From Fidelibacterota bacterium (GTDB lineage Bacteria > Fidelibacterota > UBA2242 > JAFGTP01), in assembly GCA_016934035.1 (NCBI GenBank), contig JAFGTP010000054.1:154948-218947 (forward strand): DNA of 64,000 nucleotides, given 5' to 3'. Numbering within the stretch: position 1 is the first letter of the stretch; every line of letters starts with the position of its first letter. A program made the position numbers and the translations under genes. Shown here in pieces: positions 52,334 through 60,524 of this stretch. The notes beneath the pieces were generated by a model. It ran no database searches and was not told the DNA's origin. It worked only from the letters and a program-made list of their open reading frames with translations.

Positions 52334-53879
52334 ACAGCCACATTTTTCGATCCAGACTTCTGTATTGGATTGCCTCACTCAAATGACGCATTTCTATGTT
52401 GGGTGAATGTTCCAGGTCTGCAATGGTACGGCTGACCTTCAAAATCCGGTCATAAGCCCGTGCACTGAGACCCAGTCTTTCCATAGCCTGCTTCAACAAT
52501 TCAGCGGACTGGTGATCCAGCCGGCAAAATTTAGCGATCAATTTGGATTCCATGTGGGCATTGGCGTAAATATTTTCATAAGTTATAAATCTTTGAGACT
52601 GTATCTCTCGGGCTTGTTGCACTCTCTCTCGAATGATACTGGAGGGTTCACCGGTTTTTTTGGATCCCAGGTCATTTAAATTGACAGCAGGTACTTCAAT
52701 ATGGATATCAATTCTATCCAGTAAAGGCCCGGAAATTTTCGCCATATATTTTTGTATCTGGCTGGAGGAGCAGGTGCATTCATTTCTGGGATCTGTTGCA
52801 TAACCGCAGGGACAAGGGTTCATGGCTGCAATCAATAAAAAAGAGGCCGGATAGGTCAGAGACATTTGGGCGCGGGCAATGGTCACTGTTCCGTTTTCCA
52901 GTGGTTGGCGGAGAACTTCAAGAACATTTTTTTTAAATTCCGGTAATTCATCTAAAAATAATACACCGTGATGACTGAGACTGACTTCACCGGGTTTGGG
53001 TATTCTTCCGCCACCAACAAGAGCAGCATCGGATATGGTGTGGTGGGGGGCCCGATAGGGCCTGTGAGCGATTATGCCTTCATTTTCCGGCAATATACCT
53101 GCCACAGAATGAATTTTGGTTGTTTCCAGAGCCTCACCCAGAGTCAATTTCGGAAGAATGGTCGGAAGTCTTTTTGCCATCATCGTTTTTCCAGACCCGG
53201 GAGGTCCGATCATCAGCACATTGTGACCTCCGGCAGCGGCCACTTCCAGGGCTCTTTTCACATTTTCCTGGCCCTTGACATCCATAAAATCTTGTAAATA
53301 GGTTGAGGATTGCTGGAATAATTCGTCAGTATTGACTTTCGTCTGTTCTATAGTTATTGTTTTGTTTAAAAAATTAACAGCATCCCGAATATGTTCAACT
53401 CCGACTATCTCAAGTTCACCTGTAATGGCTGCTTCTCGTGCATTGGCTTTGGGTAGGATGATGCCTTTGATATGTTTATGTTTTTTTACAGAGACACTGA
53501 TCGGCAGGGCCCCTTTTACAGGTCGGATTTTTCCATCGAGTGACAGTTCACCCAAAATCACATAATTATCAATCAGGCCTTCATTGATGAAGCCTGCTGA
53601 TTTGAGTATTCCAAGGGCAATGGGCAGGTCCAGGGAACTGCCGTCTTTTTTTATATCGGCAGGGGCAAGATTGATAACAATTTTATTTCCCGGAATTCGA
53701 AACCCGAGGTTTTTAATTGCCGCTAACACCCTTTCCTTGCTCTCTTTTACAGCTCCTTCCGGTAATCCGACAGTAATGAATTTGGGCAGGCTGCCTCCTT
53801 GAATGTGACATTCAACATTAAGGATATAGGCGTCAATGCCCAAAACGGCAGCTGATTTGACATGCGAAAATCTTTGCAT
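52332..53879 (-). CDS. YifB/ComM-family Mg-chelatase-like AAA+ ATPase
   Basis: About 515 residues. The ATG at 53879 (MQRFSHVKSAAVLGIDAY) matches the family start and has GGAAGG seven bases upstream; an ATG at 53894 is in frame but less likely. N-terminal Lon-protease-like S5 domain (~1-175), Walker A GPPGSGKTMMAKR, Walker B VLFLDELPEF, a Cys cluster (NPCPCGYATDPRNECTCS) and a C-terminal Mg-chelatase helical domain (GLSARAYDRILKVSRTIADLE). ComM is a hexameric helicase that drives branch migration during natural transformation; many non-competent bacteria carry YifB with no known role. Confidence 0.92.
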   Translation of the reverse strand: MQRFSHVKSAAVLGIDAYILNVECHIQGGSLPKFITVGLPEGAVKESKERVLAAIKNLGFRIPGNKIVINLAPADIKKDGSSLDLPIALGILKSAGFINEGLIDNYVILGELSLDGKIRPVKGALPISVSVKKHKHIKGIILPKANAREAAITGELEIVGVEHIRDAVNFLNKTITIEQTKVNTDELFQQSSTYLQDFMDVKGQENVKRALEVAAAGGHNVLMIGPPGSGKTMMAKRLPTILPKLTLGEALETTKIHSVAGILPENEGIIAHRPYRAPHHTISDAALVGGGRIPKPGEVSLSHHGVLFLDELPEFKKNVLEVLRQPLENGTVTIARAQMSLTYPASFLLIAAMNPCPCGYATDPRNECTCSSSQIQKYMAKISGPLLDRIDIHIEVPAVNLNDLGSKKTGEPSSIIRERVQQAREIQSQRFITYENIYANAHMESKLIAKFCRLDHQSAELLKQAMERLGLSARAYDRILKVSRTIADLEHSPNIEMRHLSEAIQYRSLDRKMWL

Positions 53880-53928
53880 CAGAATACCTTCCATTTTTAC
53901 TTAAACTATAGATTAATTGCCGAAAAAA

Positions 53929-53950
53929 AAAGGGGCGCAAAGGGCCCCTT
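53929..53950 (-). terminator. Intrinsic terminator of the GrdB-like gene
   Basis: Stem AAGGGGC / GCCCCTT with a seven-base loop, followed on the minus strand by a run of nine T. It separates this gene from yifB downstream. Confidence 0.85.
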
Positions 53951-53954
53951 ACTA

Positions 53955-54728
53955 TTATTCAATTTCTCCGAATGACCAGATAAAATTCAGATTCAGAATT
54001 TCACCTGGTATTTTTAGTTTTTCAAAGAGTTTCAACAATTCTCTTAAAATGGCAGTCTGGAGTGTAATATTTTTTGCCGGGCCCAGTACTCTGCCAAAAG
54101 GAAAGTTGACGAAAGCACAGCGCGGTGGTGAATAGACCAGGGCCTGTTCGTAAAAAGGTGTCAATAGTACGGTTGAGATTCCGGCTTTTTCAATTTGTTT
54201 TGCAATCTTACAACTGGCTTCTGCCGTCATAGGAGATACCGGAATAATCAGTACGCCCTGATTTTCGTTATCTTTTAAGGATTTAATAACACTTTTTACG
54301 CTTTCCTGAAGGGTAGATTTTTTTTCGTGCAACCCTGTAAAACTATAAGCAACATCGTTGAGTTTGCCAATAATACCCTCTTTTTGCATGAGGACCAGAT
54401 GTTCTGCTGGAAATATTACATTGGCATCTTTTAATGCTTCCGAAGGATCCCAATCCAAAGCGAGGTAGTGAAGGTCTTCTGACTTGGCTTTGATGCTGAT
54501 TTCTTTAGGCCCATAATTTTCCTTTTTATCTTTATCTACAAAAGGCTCATCATTGGTTTCAAAAGCGCCACTGACTGTGATCAATGCGATTTTACTTTCA
54601 ATCAATTTGTTTTCAAAAGGTGTCCATGGAATATCCTTTTGTTGGGTTTCTTCACGGTAAACCCTTGCCATTTGCTCAAAAGTATAACGCTTTACTCTTG
54701 AATAATATGAAAAATCTGTTTTTCTCAT
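53955..54728 (-). CDS. Glycine/sarcosine/betaine reductase selenoprotein B (GrdB)-family protein, redox Cys lost
   Basis: 257 residues. Family pattern: FENKLIESKIALITVSGAF, a central HYLALDWDPSEALKDANVIFPAEHL, KLNDVAYSFTG, and VYSPPRCAFVNFPFGRVLGP. In GrdB-type proteins and their short relatives the strand after 'P' carries Cys or Sec; here the block reads IIPVSPMTAEAS, so those redox residues are replaced by Ser and Thr. It is too short and lacks the selenocysteine motif of true GrdB, so a glycine reductase role is unlikely. The real function is unknown. Own terminator, long AT-rich upstream region, no adjacent grd genes. Confidence 0.72.
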   Translation of the reverse strand: MRKTDFSYYSRVKRYTFEQMARVYREETQQKDIPWTPFENKLIESKIALITVSGAFETNDEPFVDKDKKENYGPKEISIKAKSEDLHYLALDWDPSEALKDANVIFPAEHLVLMQKEGIIGKLNDVAYSFTGLHEKKSTLQESVKSVIKSLKDNENQGVLIIPVSPMTAEASCKIAKQIEKAGISTVLLTPFYEQALVYSPPRCAFVNFPFGRVLGPAKNITLQTAILRELLKLFEKLKIPGEILNLNFIWSFGEIE

Positions 54729-55182
54729 AATTTGTTATTCACCTTATTTTTGAGTTACTAAATACCAGTCTGGATTTTAATAAATATCTGAAATAAATGA
54801 AAGAATATTTATTAAAATCTAAAAGAATATTTCTAGTTGTTAATATTTTTTTATAAATTTTATTAAAATTTTTGATTTTCTATTATTTGAGTATGATATT
54901 TATTGATTTATCGGTATTTGAAATTATATAGGTAGAAATTATCGGGAATACCATTATTTTTTCTAAATTTTCCTAAAGCTTTCCATTTTTTCTCCGATAT
55001 TTTTTTTACAAAGGATATTTGAAAAATAAAAAAATTTTTTTGTATCATAATTTGGAATTATGGAGTGCTGCTGATAGCCACATGATGTGAAAATCTGAAT
55101 CTCCAACTCGGAATATTTCAAAAAATGATATCAAATAGGTTGGGAAACCGACAAAAAAAATTAAAAAAAAGGAGGTTCAAGT
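54729..55182. other. AT-rich divergent region with candidate structured leader
   Basis: 454 bases between divergent genes, extremely AT-rich up to ~55055. Nothing was recognised there except a weak inverted repeat GGTATT (54913-54918) / AATACC (54947-54952). The less AT-rich part at 55061-55149 can fold (see the separate leader entry) and ends in the strong ribosome-binding site AAGGAGG before the HTH gene. Confidence 0.45.
55061..55149 (+). ncRNA. Candidate structured 5' leader of the HTH gene
   Basis: TGGAG (55061-55065) can pair with CTCCA (55101-55105) to close two hairpins, GCTgctgatAGC (55067-55078) and CACAtgaTGTG (55079-55089), giving a three-way junction. A hairpin GGTT-GGGA-AACC with a GNRA tetraloop follows (55138-55149). 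It matches no riboswitch known to me; pairing is short and the call is speculative. Confidence 0.25.
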
Positions 55183-55374
55183 ATGACAAATGGTATTATG
55201 GACATCAAGGAAACTGCTGATTATTTAAAAATGAAAGAGCAAACTGTTTACCGTCTGGTTCAAAAAAAGAAAATACCGGCTTTGAAAATCGGTGGACAGT
55301 GGAAAGTAAAAAAAGAACATATCGATAGAATGTTTGATGAAATATTAAATGAAAAACTAAAAGAAATCGGTTAA
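55183..55374 (+). CDS. Excisionase-family small HTH DNA-binding protein
   Basis: 63 residues, essentially one MerR-like/excisionase winged HTH: IMDIKETADYLKMKEQTVYR, LVQKKKIPALKIGGQWKVKK. The strong site AAGGAGG lies before the ATG. Such proteins act as small transcription factors or as recombination directionality factors; no integrase or att site is nearby, so the former is more likely. A terminator directly follows, so it is a single-gene unit. Confidence 0.85.
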   Translation: MTNGIMDIKETADYLKMKEQTVYRLVQKKKIPALKIGGQWKVKKEHIDRMFDEILNEKLKEIG

Positions 55375-55405
55375 GATTTTCCTGATAAAACCTTTCAAAA
55401 CCTTT

Positions 55406-55437
55406 AAAAGCCCTTCATCCGGAAAGGGCTTTTATTT
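55406..55437 (+). terminator. Intrinsic terminator of the HTH gene
   Basis: Perfect 10-bp stem AAAAGCCCTT / AAGGGCTTTT, eight-base loop, then T-rich sequence. It lies only ten bases before the next start codon, so the patatin gene must be transcribed by read-through or by a promoter inside or upstream of the hairpin. Confidence 0.87.
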
Positions 55438-55447
55438 GGTAGGATCT

Positions 55448-57847
55448 ATGAAAATAAAATATTCGCTCATCCTTCTACTGGTTATTAATATTCATTTGAT
55501 ATTTGCCGATAATACCCGCCCCAAAATCGGGCTGACATTGTCCGGCGGTGGTGCTCTGGGTTTTGCCCATGTTGGCATACTGGAAAAGATCGATTCCCTG
55601 GAAATTCCTGTTGATTATCTGACTGGTACAAGTATGGGCGGCCTGGTGGGTGCTCTATATGCTTCGGGCTGGAGTTCAAAGAAAATAGTTGAATTCATTG
55701 AAACCACACCATGGCCATCTTTGTTTACCGATTCACCTCCCAGAGAGCTATTGCCTTATTTTGAGAAAATTGATGAACATAAATACCAGTTTCAAGTCAA
55801 TATTTCCGAAGATAACAGATTTGAAAAGTTGGGATTGATAGAAGGTCAGAATATTGAATTGCTGATGTACAGAATCATGAAAGACCATCTATCGGAAAAA
55901 GATTTTGATAAGCTGCCCATTCCTTTTCGTTGTATTTCTGTGGATTTACTGACTGGCAATGAAGTGGTGATGAAAGAGGGAATTTTACCCAATGCCATGC
56001 GGTCAACCATGTCTGTACCCAGCATTTTTTCTCCGGTAATTTATGGGGATTCTTTACTCATAGATGGCGGTGTATTAAACAATATGCCGGTTGACATCGC
56101 ACGGGAAATGGGGGCTGATTTTGTATTGGCAGTTTCTGTCAGAAACCCAAATAAAAAGAAAGAAAATTTACAGAGTTTTATCGAAATTCTGGCCCAGGCC
56201 TATAATATCATCGGAAATGATCAGATCCATAAGCAGGCAGAAAATGCTGATCTATATATAGAATGCATGATTGAAGACCTGACGCCCATGGATTTTACCA
56301 ATGATAAAGCCATGGAAATTGTAAAAATCGGCCGGAAATATGCAAACCGAAATATGGACAAATTAGTGGCTTTGAAAGAAATGGTCCAAAAGTATGAGAA
56401 AGACTTTACAAAAATTGTTCAAAAACAAATCAGTATCGATACAATCTCGGTTTATAATAATTTATCTTACAAGGATGATCTTTATTTTGATTTACTGCAA
56501 ATGAAATCCCGGACTTTTTCCATGGACCAGTTGGTCGACAGACTGGAGTTGGCCAAAGATTCCCTCAAGCTAAAAGAACTAACCTATAAAATTGAAAAAA
56601 CCTGGAACGACCGCAATCACTTAAAAATTACAGTCAGAGAACCAAAACCGAAAATTTTTGGTGTCTATGTCCATGGAAATAAAATCAACTCCTTTGCTTT
56701 TATCTATCGTCTCTTAGGTATCAAACCCGGAACAACGCTCGATTTGGATTTGCTGGAAGAACGCATATCCTACTTGTACAGTTTGGGCTATTTTAAAAAG
56801 ATCACCTATGATTTGGACTATGCAATTCCGGGATATATCAAACTGAACCTGAATGTTTTGGAGAATCCTCGCAGGACTATTCGAATCGGGTTCCACTATG
56901 ATGAATACTATGATATGGTAATGGCTGTCTCAGGAAAATTCAACAACTTCCTAATTCCGGGTATGAGAATTGAGGATGAATTTATTCTTTTGGGGTACAC
57001 CAATATTTCAGCAAAAATGTACTATCCCTCCAGAACTCTGGACATCCCGGTTTATCCTTTTATTGAGGCGGAATATTCCAATAAACCCTATCTGATTTAT
57101 GACAACCGCGGCAGAAAACTGGCCAAATTCAATTATATTTCCAGTAATCTGGGGGGCGGAGTCGGCCTGTTGTGGAAAAATATCGAACATATTTCGGCTT
57201 ATTTAAATTATGAATACATTGAAGCCAGACCTGAAATCCTTCCCCAGTTTCAGGAAGATTTTGAAAATTATCGTGAAAAACTGGCCAGCCTGAAAATAAA
57301 CCATAATTTGGACCTGCTTGACAATTACCTTTATCCGAAAAACGGTATCCGCCTGGACGGTTATTATGAGCAGGCAGAGGATTACTTTTTTTTAAAATCC
57401 TCACGCAATTTTACTAAATTCAGTACATCAGGCGACTTGTTTTTCAGCATCAGGGAAATAACGCTGCGATTACATGGATTTTATGGCAGCACAAAAAATG
57501 CACCTGAATATAAATTTTTCTGGATAGGCGGCGCCAATAGTTTCATCGGTGTGGACTACAACCAGTTAATCGTTCAGAAAATGGCCTATGTTCGTCCGGA
57601 AATTAAATTGGAAATTTTTAAAAATTTACGATGGTCTTTGATTTATAATTATGGGTTTAATTATCATACCGTATTTGATACTGGCCAGACCGATATCAAC
57701 AAAACCCTGTCGGCCTGGGGGTCAGGCATTGAATACAATTCACCCCTGGGGCCCGTCAATATTGTCCTGGCCAAATCAATTCAATCCATTTCGGATAAGC
57801 TGAATAACAAATTTTACTTCTATCTTTCTGCCGGTTACAATTTTTAA
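55448..57847 (+). CDS. Patatin-POTRA-barrel phospholipase (type Vd autotransporter-like, PlpD type)
   Basis: About 799 residues from the ATG at 55448. Signal peptide (IKYSLILLLVINIHLIFA). Patatin domain (~25-230) with oxyanion loop LSGGGALGFAHVG, nucleophile Ser in GTSMGG and catalytic Asp in LIDGGVLNNMP. After a middle part comes one POTRA-like domain (~400-470; VYVHGNKINSFAFIYRLLGI, ISYLYSLGYFKKITYDL) and a C-terminal ~330-residue BamA/FadL-like 16-strand-type barrel ending in YFYLSAGYNF. The layout matches PlpD, which displays a lipase through its own barrel. Many relatives in FCB phyla carry this fusion. Probably a surface or periplasmic lipid hydrolase. Confidence 0.87.
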   Translation: MKIKYSLILLLVINIHLIFADNTRPKIGLTLSGGGALGFAHVGILEKIDSLEIPVDYLTGTSMGGLVGALYASGWSSKKIVEFIETTPWPSLFTDSPPRELLPYFEKIDEHKYQFQVNISEDNRFEKLGLIEGQNIELLMYRIMKDHLSEKDFDKLPIPFRCISVDLLTGNEVVMKEGILPNAMRSTMSVPSIFSPVIYGDSLLIDGGVLNNMPVDIAREMGADFVLAVSVRNPNKKKENLQSFIEILAQAYNIIGNDQIHKQAENADLYIECMIEDLTPMDFTNDKAMEIVKIGRKYANRNMDKLVALKEMVQKYEKDFTKIVQKQISIDTISVYNNLSYKDDLYFDLLQMKSRTFSMDQLVDRLELAKDSLKLKELTYKIEKTWNDRNHLKITVREPKPKIFGVYVHGNKINSFAFIYRLLGIKPGTTLDLDLLEERISYLYSLGYFKKITYDLDYAIPGYIKLNLNVLENPRRTIRIGFHYDEYYDMVMAVSGKFNNFLIPGMRIEDEFILLGYTNISAKMYYPSRTLDIPVYPFIEAEYSNKPYLIYDNRGRKLAKFNYISSNLGGGVGLLWKNIEHISAYLNYEYIEARPEILPQFQEDFENYREKLASLKINHNLDLLDNYLYPKNGIRLDGYYEQAEDYFFLKSSRNFTKFSTSGDLFFSIREITLRLHGFYGSTKNAPEYKFFWIGGANSFIGVDYNQLIVQKMAYVRPEIKLEIFKNLRWSLIYNYGFNYHTVFDTGQTDINKTLSAWGSGIEYNSPLGPVNIVLAKSIQSISDKLNNKFYFYLSAGYNF

Positions 57848-57927
57848 TTGGGGAAATATCCATTGGATATTGGATAATTTTCAAAAAAATTACCACCTTA
57901 AAATGAAATGAAAATAAAGGATATATC

Positions 57928-59310
57928 ATGGATATCAGCAATCTATACATGCCTAAAAAATCAGAGAATACAGTGACAGATGAAAAACAAGCCAAAGTTA
58001 TCTACGGAGGCCCCTTGTTTGACGGAAAAGGCACTGTCTTTGAAAATGGCTGTATTTATCTTTCCGGAAGTACAATTCTGGCGGTAGGCCGAGAGGAAGA
58101 TGTCTTTCCACTAATACCCAAAAACAAAAGCGAATTGGAACTCATTGATACACAGGGCAAAGTGATTTTTCCGAGCCTGATTAATACTCACCATCACTTT
58201 TTTTCCGCCTATATACGTGGTTTGTCACCTAAGGGAGAAGTGACCAGTTTTGAGGAAAAACTGGATAAATTATGGTGGCCCCTTGACAAAGCCCTTGACG
58301 AGGAAAGTCTCCAGATAGCAGCTTTGATTTCTATCATGGAATCAATTGAATCAGGCGTCACAACAATTTTTGATCACCACAGTTCTCCATCATGCATTCG
58401 AAAGAGCTTGGACATCATTGCCGGGGCTGTTACAAAGTCAGGCATTAATGCCGTATTGTGTCATGAAATTTCCGACCGGAACGGGAAAGAAAAATTTACA
58501 GAGGCCTTAGAGGAAAACCTGTCTTTTATTGAAAATTACGAAGGACATAAAAATCTTCGTGGTACGCTGGGTCTGCATGCCAATTTTACTTTATCGGAAA
58601 ATTCTCTCAAAATCATTGCCAAAGAACATGATCCTGACCATGGCGTTCATATTCACGCCGGTGAAAATTTTTCCGATTTCAATTTTGCCAAAGAAATTGG
58701 TTATGAAGGAGTTATTGACCGGCTCAACAGATTTGGCCTGATTTCCCCCAAAGCAATTCTGGCCCATGGTCTCTATTTATCAGAGATTGATTTGAACCTC
58801 CTGGAAAAACACCAATCATTGCTTGTTCACAACCCGGAATCCAATGCCAACAATAATCTTGGGCCCTTTGATATGGAAAACACCAAGAGATTGAATGTCG
58901 GACTGGGAACCGATGGTATAAATTCCAACATGATCCAAACCATGAGGTCTGGCTTTTTTATTCATCGCCAGAAAGGGATGGGCGAAAATCTACTGTTTGA
59001 AAAACTGTCAGAAATGCTTTTCAGGAATAATGTTGCCTGTGCCCAAAAATTCTTTGAACGGAAACTGGGGGTGTTGGAAAAAGGTGCATCCGCAGATATT
59101 GTGATCTTTGATTATGTACCTTTTACACCCTTTCATGAAAACAACATCTATCGCCATCTGTTGTTTGGTATGCATGATAAAAAAGCAGATACGGTTATAT
59201 CCAACGGAAAAATTATTTTTCAGGGGGGTGTGTTCATATCGTTGGATAAAGAGTTGATTTTGGAACAGGCAACGGAAATTTCCAGGAAAGTCTGGGAAAA
59301 TTACCTGTAA
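57928..59310 (+). CDS. SsnA-like amidohydrolase/aminohydrolase
   Basis: 460 residues in the amidohydrolase fold. Metal-site motifs: NTHHHFFSAYIRG (HxH), VHIHAGE, LAHGLYLSEID and GLGTDGINSNM (the Asp). N- and C-terminal composite beta-domain parts (GKVIFPSLINTH ... GASADIVIFDY) are normal. The details (SAYIRG, WWPLDKALDEE, TTIFDHHSSP) fit SsnA, a putative deaminase usually found near purine or selenium-dependent hydroxylase genes. The substrate is not established; a purine or an N-heterocycle is likely. AAAGGATA precedes the ATG. It converges with an FAD/Fe-S oxidoreductase pair. Confidence 0.87.
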   Translation: MDISNLYMPKKSENTVTDEKQAKVIYGGPLFDGKGTVFENGCIYLSGSTILAVGREEDVFPLIPKNKSELELIDTQGKVIFPSLINTHHHFFSAYIRGLSPKGEVTSFEEKLDKLWWPLDKALDEESLQIAALISIMESIESGVTTIFDHHSSPSCIRKSLDIIAGAVTKSGINAVLCHEISDRNGKEKFTEALEENLSFIENYEGHKNLRGTLGLHANFTLSENSLKIIAKEHDPDHGVHIHAGENFSDFNFAKEIGYEGVIDRLNRFGLISPKAILAHGLYLSEIDLNLLEKHQSLLVHNPESNANNNLGPFDMENTKRLNVGLGTDGINSNMIQTMRSGFFIHRQKGMGENLLFEKLSEMLFRNNVACAQKFFERKLGVLEKGASADIVIFDYVPFTPFHENNIYRHLLFGMHDKKADTVISNGKIIFQGGVFISLDKELILEQATEISRKVWENYL

Positions 59311-59315
59311 AAATA

Positions 59316-59347
59316 AAGACAGGCATTTTTTAAATGCCTGTCTTCCC
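59316..59347 (-). terminator. Terminator between ssnA-like gene and the oxidoreductase operon
   Basis: Perfect 13-bp stem AAGACAGGCATTT / AAATGCCTGTCTT with a three-base loop. A T-rich stretch follows on the minus strand, so it best ends the oxidoreductase operon, but it should also block the plus-strand transcript. Confidence 0.82.
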
Positions 59348-59373
59348 TCCTTCAACCTCAAAAGCACTACACT

Positions 59374-60522
59374 TTATTTCAATTTTTCTTCACCTGCAAA
59401 ATTTCGATATAACGTCAGTTCATCAAAAATATCCTGATAATCTAAACTATTGTCAACAATTATTTCAGATAATATTTCACCCAGGCCAGGCCCTAGCATA
59501 AACCCCTGCCCGCACATACCAATGGCCAGCAAAAAATTGTCGTATTCCTTTGGATAACCAACAATCGGAAAACCATCGGGTGTCATGGGGTACAGACCCC
59601 GCCAGGTTCGACGAATCCTCAGGTTTCGCAACCTTGGATAGAGTTGGACCATTCTTTTTACAACCATTGGTAAAAATTCTGAAGTGTTGTCTCTGTCTTT
59701 GCCGGAAACCTTGGGCTCCGGGGTGATACAAAAAACAACCTGACCTTCGCCATTTTGATAAAAATAGTAATTGGCAGACCCTTGAGCTGGACGTATATCC
59801 ACAATCATTGGTTCAAAAAATCGCTTGACAGGCTCAGTAATACCCCCTTCGTGGGAATCAGGATATACGGGGACTTCCAGACCTACTTTTTTACAAAGTT
59901 CCCTGGCATCTCCACCTGAGGCATTGACAACAATTGCAGCTTCATATTTATTTTGAGTTGTGATAATTTGTGAAATTTTGGTTCCTGAAATTTTAAAATC
60001 GATTACCTCCTCGTTAAACCGGAATTCAGCACCTTCATAATTGGCCATCACATAAAAAGCATCGATCAGTTTCAAAGGACTGGCAGAGCCATCTTCCGGT
60101 GAATAGGTGGCGCCAAGCAGGTTTTTTTTATTGATTCCCGGGGCCAGATTTTCAACTTCCTTGGCAGAAATCCAATCTATATTCAGTTGAAAATGTTTCT
60201 GGTATTCCAGCAAATTTTTCAAATTCATTTCTGTTTCATCTTCATAAACCGGAAACATATATCCGCCCTGAACCCAATCAACATCAAATCCAAATTCCGG
60301 CTCCATGCGACGAACGATATCCAGGGATTTTTGGCAAATCTGAATTTTTGCAGGGTCTGAATGGGTTGCCCGAATCCCTCCGATGGCGGCTTTGTTCTGG
60401 CCTTGTCCTACAGAGGGCAGTTTATCAATGACTCCAACCTTTACACCGCGGCTGGAAAGTTGCCACGCCAGAGGAGTTCCGATACTGCCGGCACCAATAA
60501 TCAATACATCATAGGTCTTCAT
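59374..60522 (-). CDS. FAD-dependent amine/amino-acid dehydrogenase, DAO family (beta-type subunit)
   Basis: 382 residues. FAD-binding VLIIGAGSIGTPLAWQLSSRG at the N-terminus, VVNASGGDARELC, RIRRTWRGLYPMTPDGFPIVG and GMCGQGFMLGPGLGE at the C-terminus, all typical of the DAO fold in sarcosine oxidase beta, HcnC and D-hydroxyproline dehydrogenase beta subunits. It follows the large Fe-S/FAD subunit gene by two bases. It would oxidise a secondary amine or D-/imino acid, passing electrons to the partner. Substrate unknown. An independent oxidase role is less likely because of the partner gene. Confidence 0.86.
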   Translation of the reverse strand: MKTYDVLIIGAGSIGTPLAWQLSSRGVKVGVIDKLPSVGQGQNKAAIGGIRATHSDPAKIQICQKSLDIVRRMEPEFGFDVDWVQGGYMFPVYEDETEMNLKNLLEYQKHFQLNIDWISAKEVENLAPGINKKNLLGATYSPEDGSASPLKLIDAFYVMANYEGAEFRFNEEVIDFKISGTKISQIITTQNKYEAAIVVNASGGDARELCKKVGLEVPVYPDSHEGGITEPVKRFFEPMIVDIRPAQGSANYYFYQNGEGQVVFCITPEPKVSGKDRDNTSEFLPMVVKRMVQLYPRLRNLRIRRTWRGLYPMTPDGFPIVGYPKEYDNFLLAIGMCGQGFMLGPGLGEILSEIIVDNSLDYQDIFDELTLYRNFAGEEKLK

Positions 60523-60524
60523 TC

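Noticed and set aside
53955-54728. True selenocysteine-containing GrdB
   Set aside because: No in-frame TGA at the expected position, protein is too short and there are no neighbouring grd genes.
55183-55374. Excisionase as a sign of a prophage or integrated element
   Set aside because: No integrase, attachment-site repeat, tRNA target or phage gene nearby; such small HTH proteins are common as plain regulators.
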